From Mucilaginibacter sp. cycad4 (GTDB lineage Bacteria; Bacteroidota; Bacteroidia; Sphingobacteriales; Sphingobacteriaceae): a stretch of 64,000 bases of DNA. Below the pieces are notes generated by a model. That model had not been told where the DNA came from, searched no databases, and saw only the letters and a list, made by a program, of their open reading frames with translations. Of the stretch, positions 63,731 through 64,000 are shown piece by piece. How positions within the stretch are numbered: position 1 is the stretch's first letter; the number at the start of each line of letters is the position of its first letter. Location of the stretch: NCBI RefSeq assembly GCF_034263275.1, contig NZ_CP139559.1, positions 3,410,001 through 3,474,000 on the forward strand, read 5' to 3'. The position numbers and the translations under genes were made by a program.

Positions 63731-64000
63731 ATGGCAGCAGATAAAACTTCAGATCAGCAAGTATTTTATGTAGGACTTTGTATGGCCGGCGCCGTATCTG
63801 CCGGTGCTTATACAGCAGGAGTTATTGATTACCTGCTTCAGGCATTAACCGAATGGGACAAGCACCGCAATGAACCCGGCGTACCATCGCACAAGGTGCA
63901 GATCCCGGTAATGGGCGGCGCATCGGCTGGCGGCATGACCAGTATCATGGCGGCATCTTCCCTTAACAACCCGATAACCCATATCGACAAGCCATCGGGA
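63731..64000 (+). CDS. Patatin-like phospholipase, 3' end outside window
   Basis: The first 90 codons of a gene cut by the right edge. MAADKTSDQQVFYVGLCMAG, AVSAGAYTAGVIDYL and VMGGASAGGMTSIMAASSL show a patatin-type start, with the Gly-rich oxyanion loop (GAVSAGAYTAG) and the nucleophile Ser in GASAG (G-x-S-x-G). Patatins hydrolyse phospholipids or other lipids. The Asp of the catalytic dyad is beyond the window. No domain after this can be judged. Confidence 0.8.
   Translation, partial: MAADKTSDQQVFYVGLCMAGAVSAGAYTAGVIDYLLQALTEWDKHRNEPGVPSHKVQIPVMGGASAGGMTSIMAASSLNNPITHIDKPSG

Overview
The window comes from a Bacteroidota genome, most likely family Sphingobacteriaceae and resembling Mucilaginibacter or Pedobacter. 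This rests on gene content and style rather than any marker gene: GH92 and GH95 glycosidases, hybrid reg_prop/Y_Y_Y sensor kinases, a ThuA-sugar dehydrogenase-cytochrome fusion, TAnnTTTG-type -7 boxes, weak ribosome-binding sites and moderate G+C. No rRNA, tRNA, CRISPR array, integrase or intact insertion sequence was seen.

Region by region: 1-3.8 kb (minus strand) holds a GH92 mannosidase cut by the window edge, a secreted BSP-type metallopeptidase and a LacI regulator with two LacI-style palindromes between them. At 4.2-6.7 kb (plus) an APC permease is followed by a Cys/Met-metabolism PLP enzyme. At 6.8-11.1 kb (minus) a TPR histidine kinase is followed by a sigma-54-type response regulator. 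From 11.3 to 39.5 kb (minus) there is one unbroken run of 19 genes encoding an extracellular contractile injection system (eCIS, the Afp/PVC/MAC family of phage-tail-like nanomachines). In transcript order it reads: Pvc16/DUF4255 cap protein, an unknown protein, two sheaths, two tubes, DUF5908, LysM protein, VgrG-like spike, PAAR tip, gp25, two large baseplate proteins, a 1402-residue protein at the fibre position, tape measure, a 1190-residue DUF4157/HNH-like protein, a TPR protein, a Lys/Glu-rich DUF4157 protein and an AAA+ ATPase. Short gaps and overlaps suggest a single operon starting near 39.5 kb, where two inverted repeats lie over and upstream of a candidate promoter.

39.9-42.3 kb holds an azoreductase with a three-site tandem operator, a metallophosphoesterase and a small lipoprotein. 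42.6-49.2 kb (minus) is a sugar-oxidation and sugar-isomerisation group (ThuA-dehydrogenase-cytochrome c fusion, two TIM-barrel proteins) with an AraC regulator. 49.7-54.1 kb (plus) is a polysaccharide-degradation pair, an alpha/beta-hydrolase plus SGNH esterase and a GH95 fucosidase. 54.5-64 kb holds small secreted proteins, AraC/VOC and LuxR/sensor-kinase pairs, a PAS histidine kinase, another VOC protein, a 57-residue membrane protein and the start of a patatin-like phospholipase. Several intergenic gaps carry palindromic repeats, two of which belong to one sequence family.

The eCIS is the main system here. Its architecture follows known systems. Less standard are the two DUF4157 proteins with a shared N-terminal FF motif (one carrying an HNH-like nuclease motif and a long beta-repeat tail), the second sheath with about 190 extra residues, the PKD/Pro-Thr protein at the fibre position, and the long inverted repeats in front of the operon.
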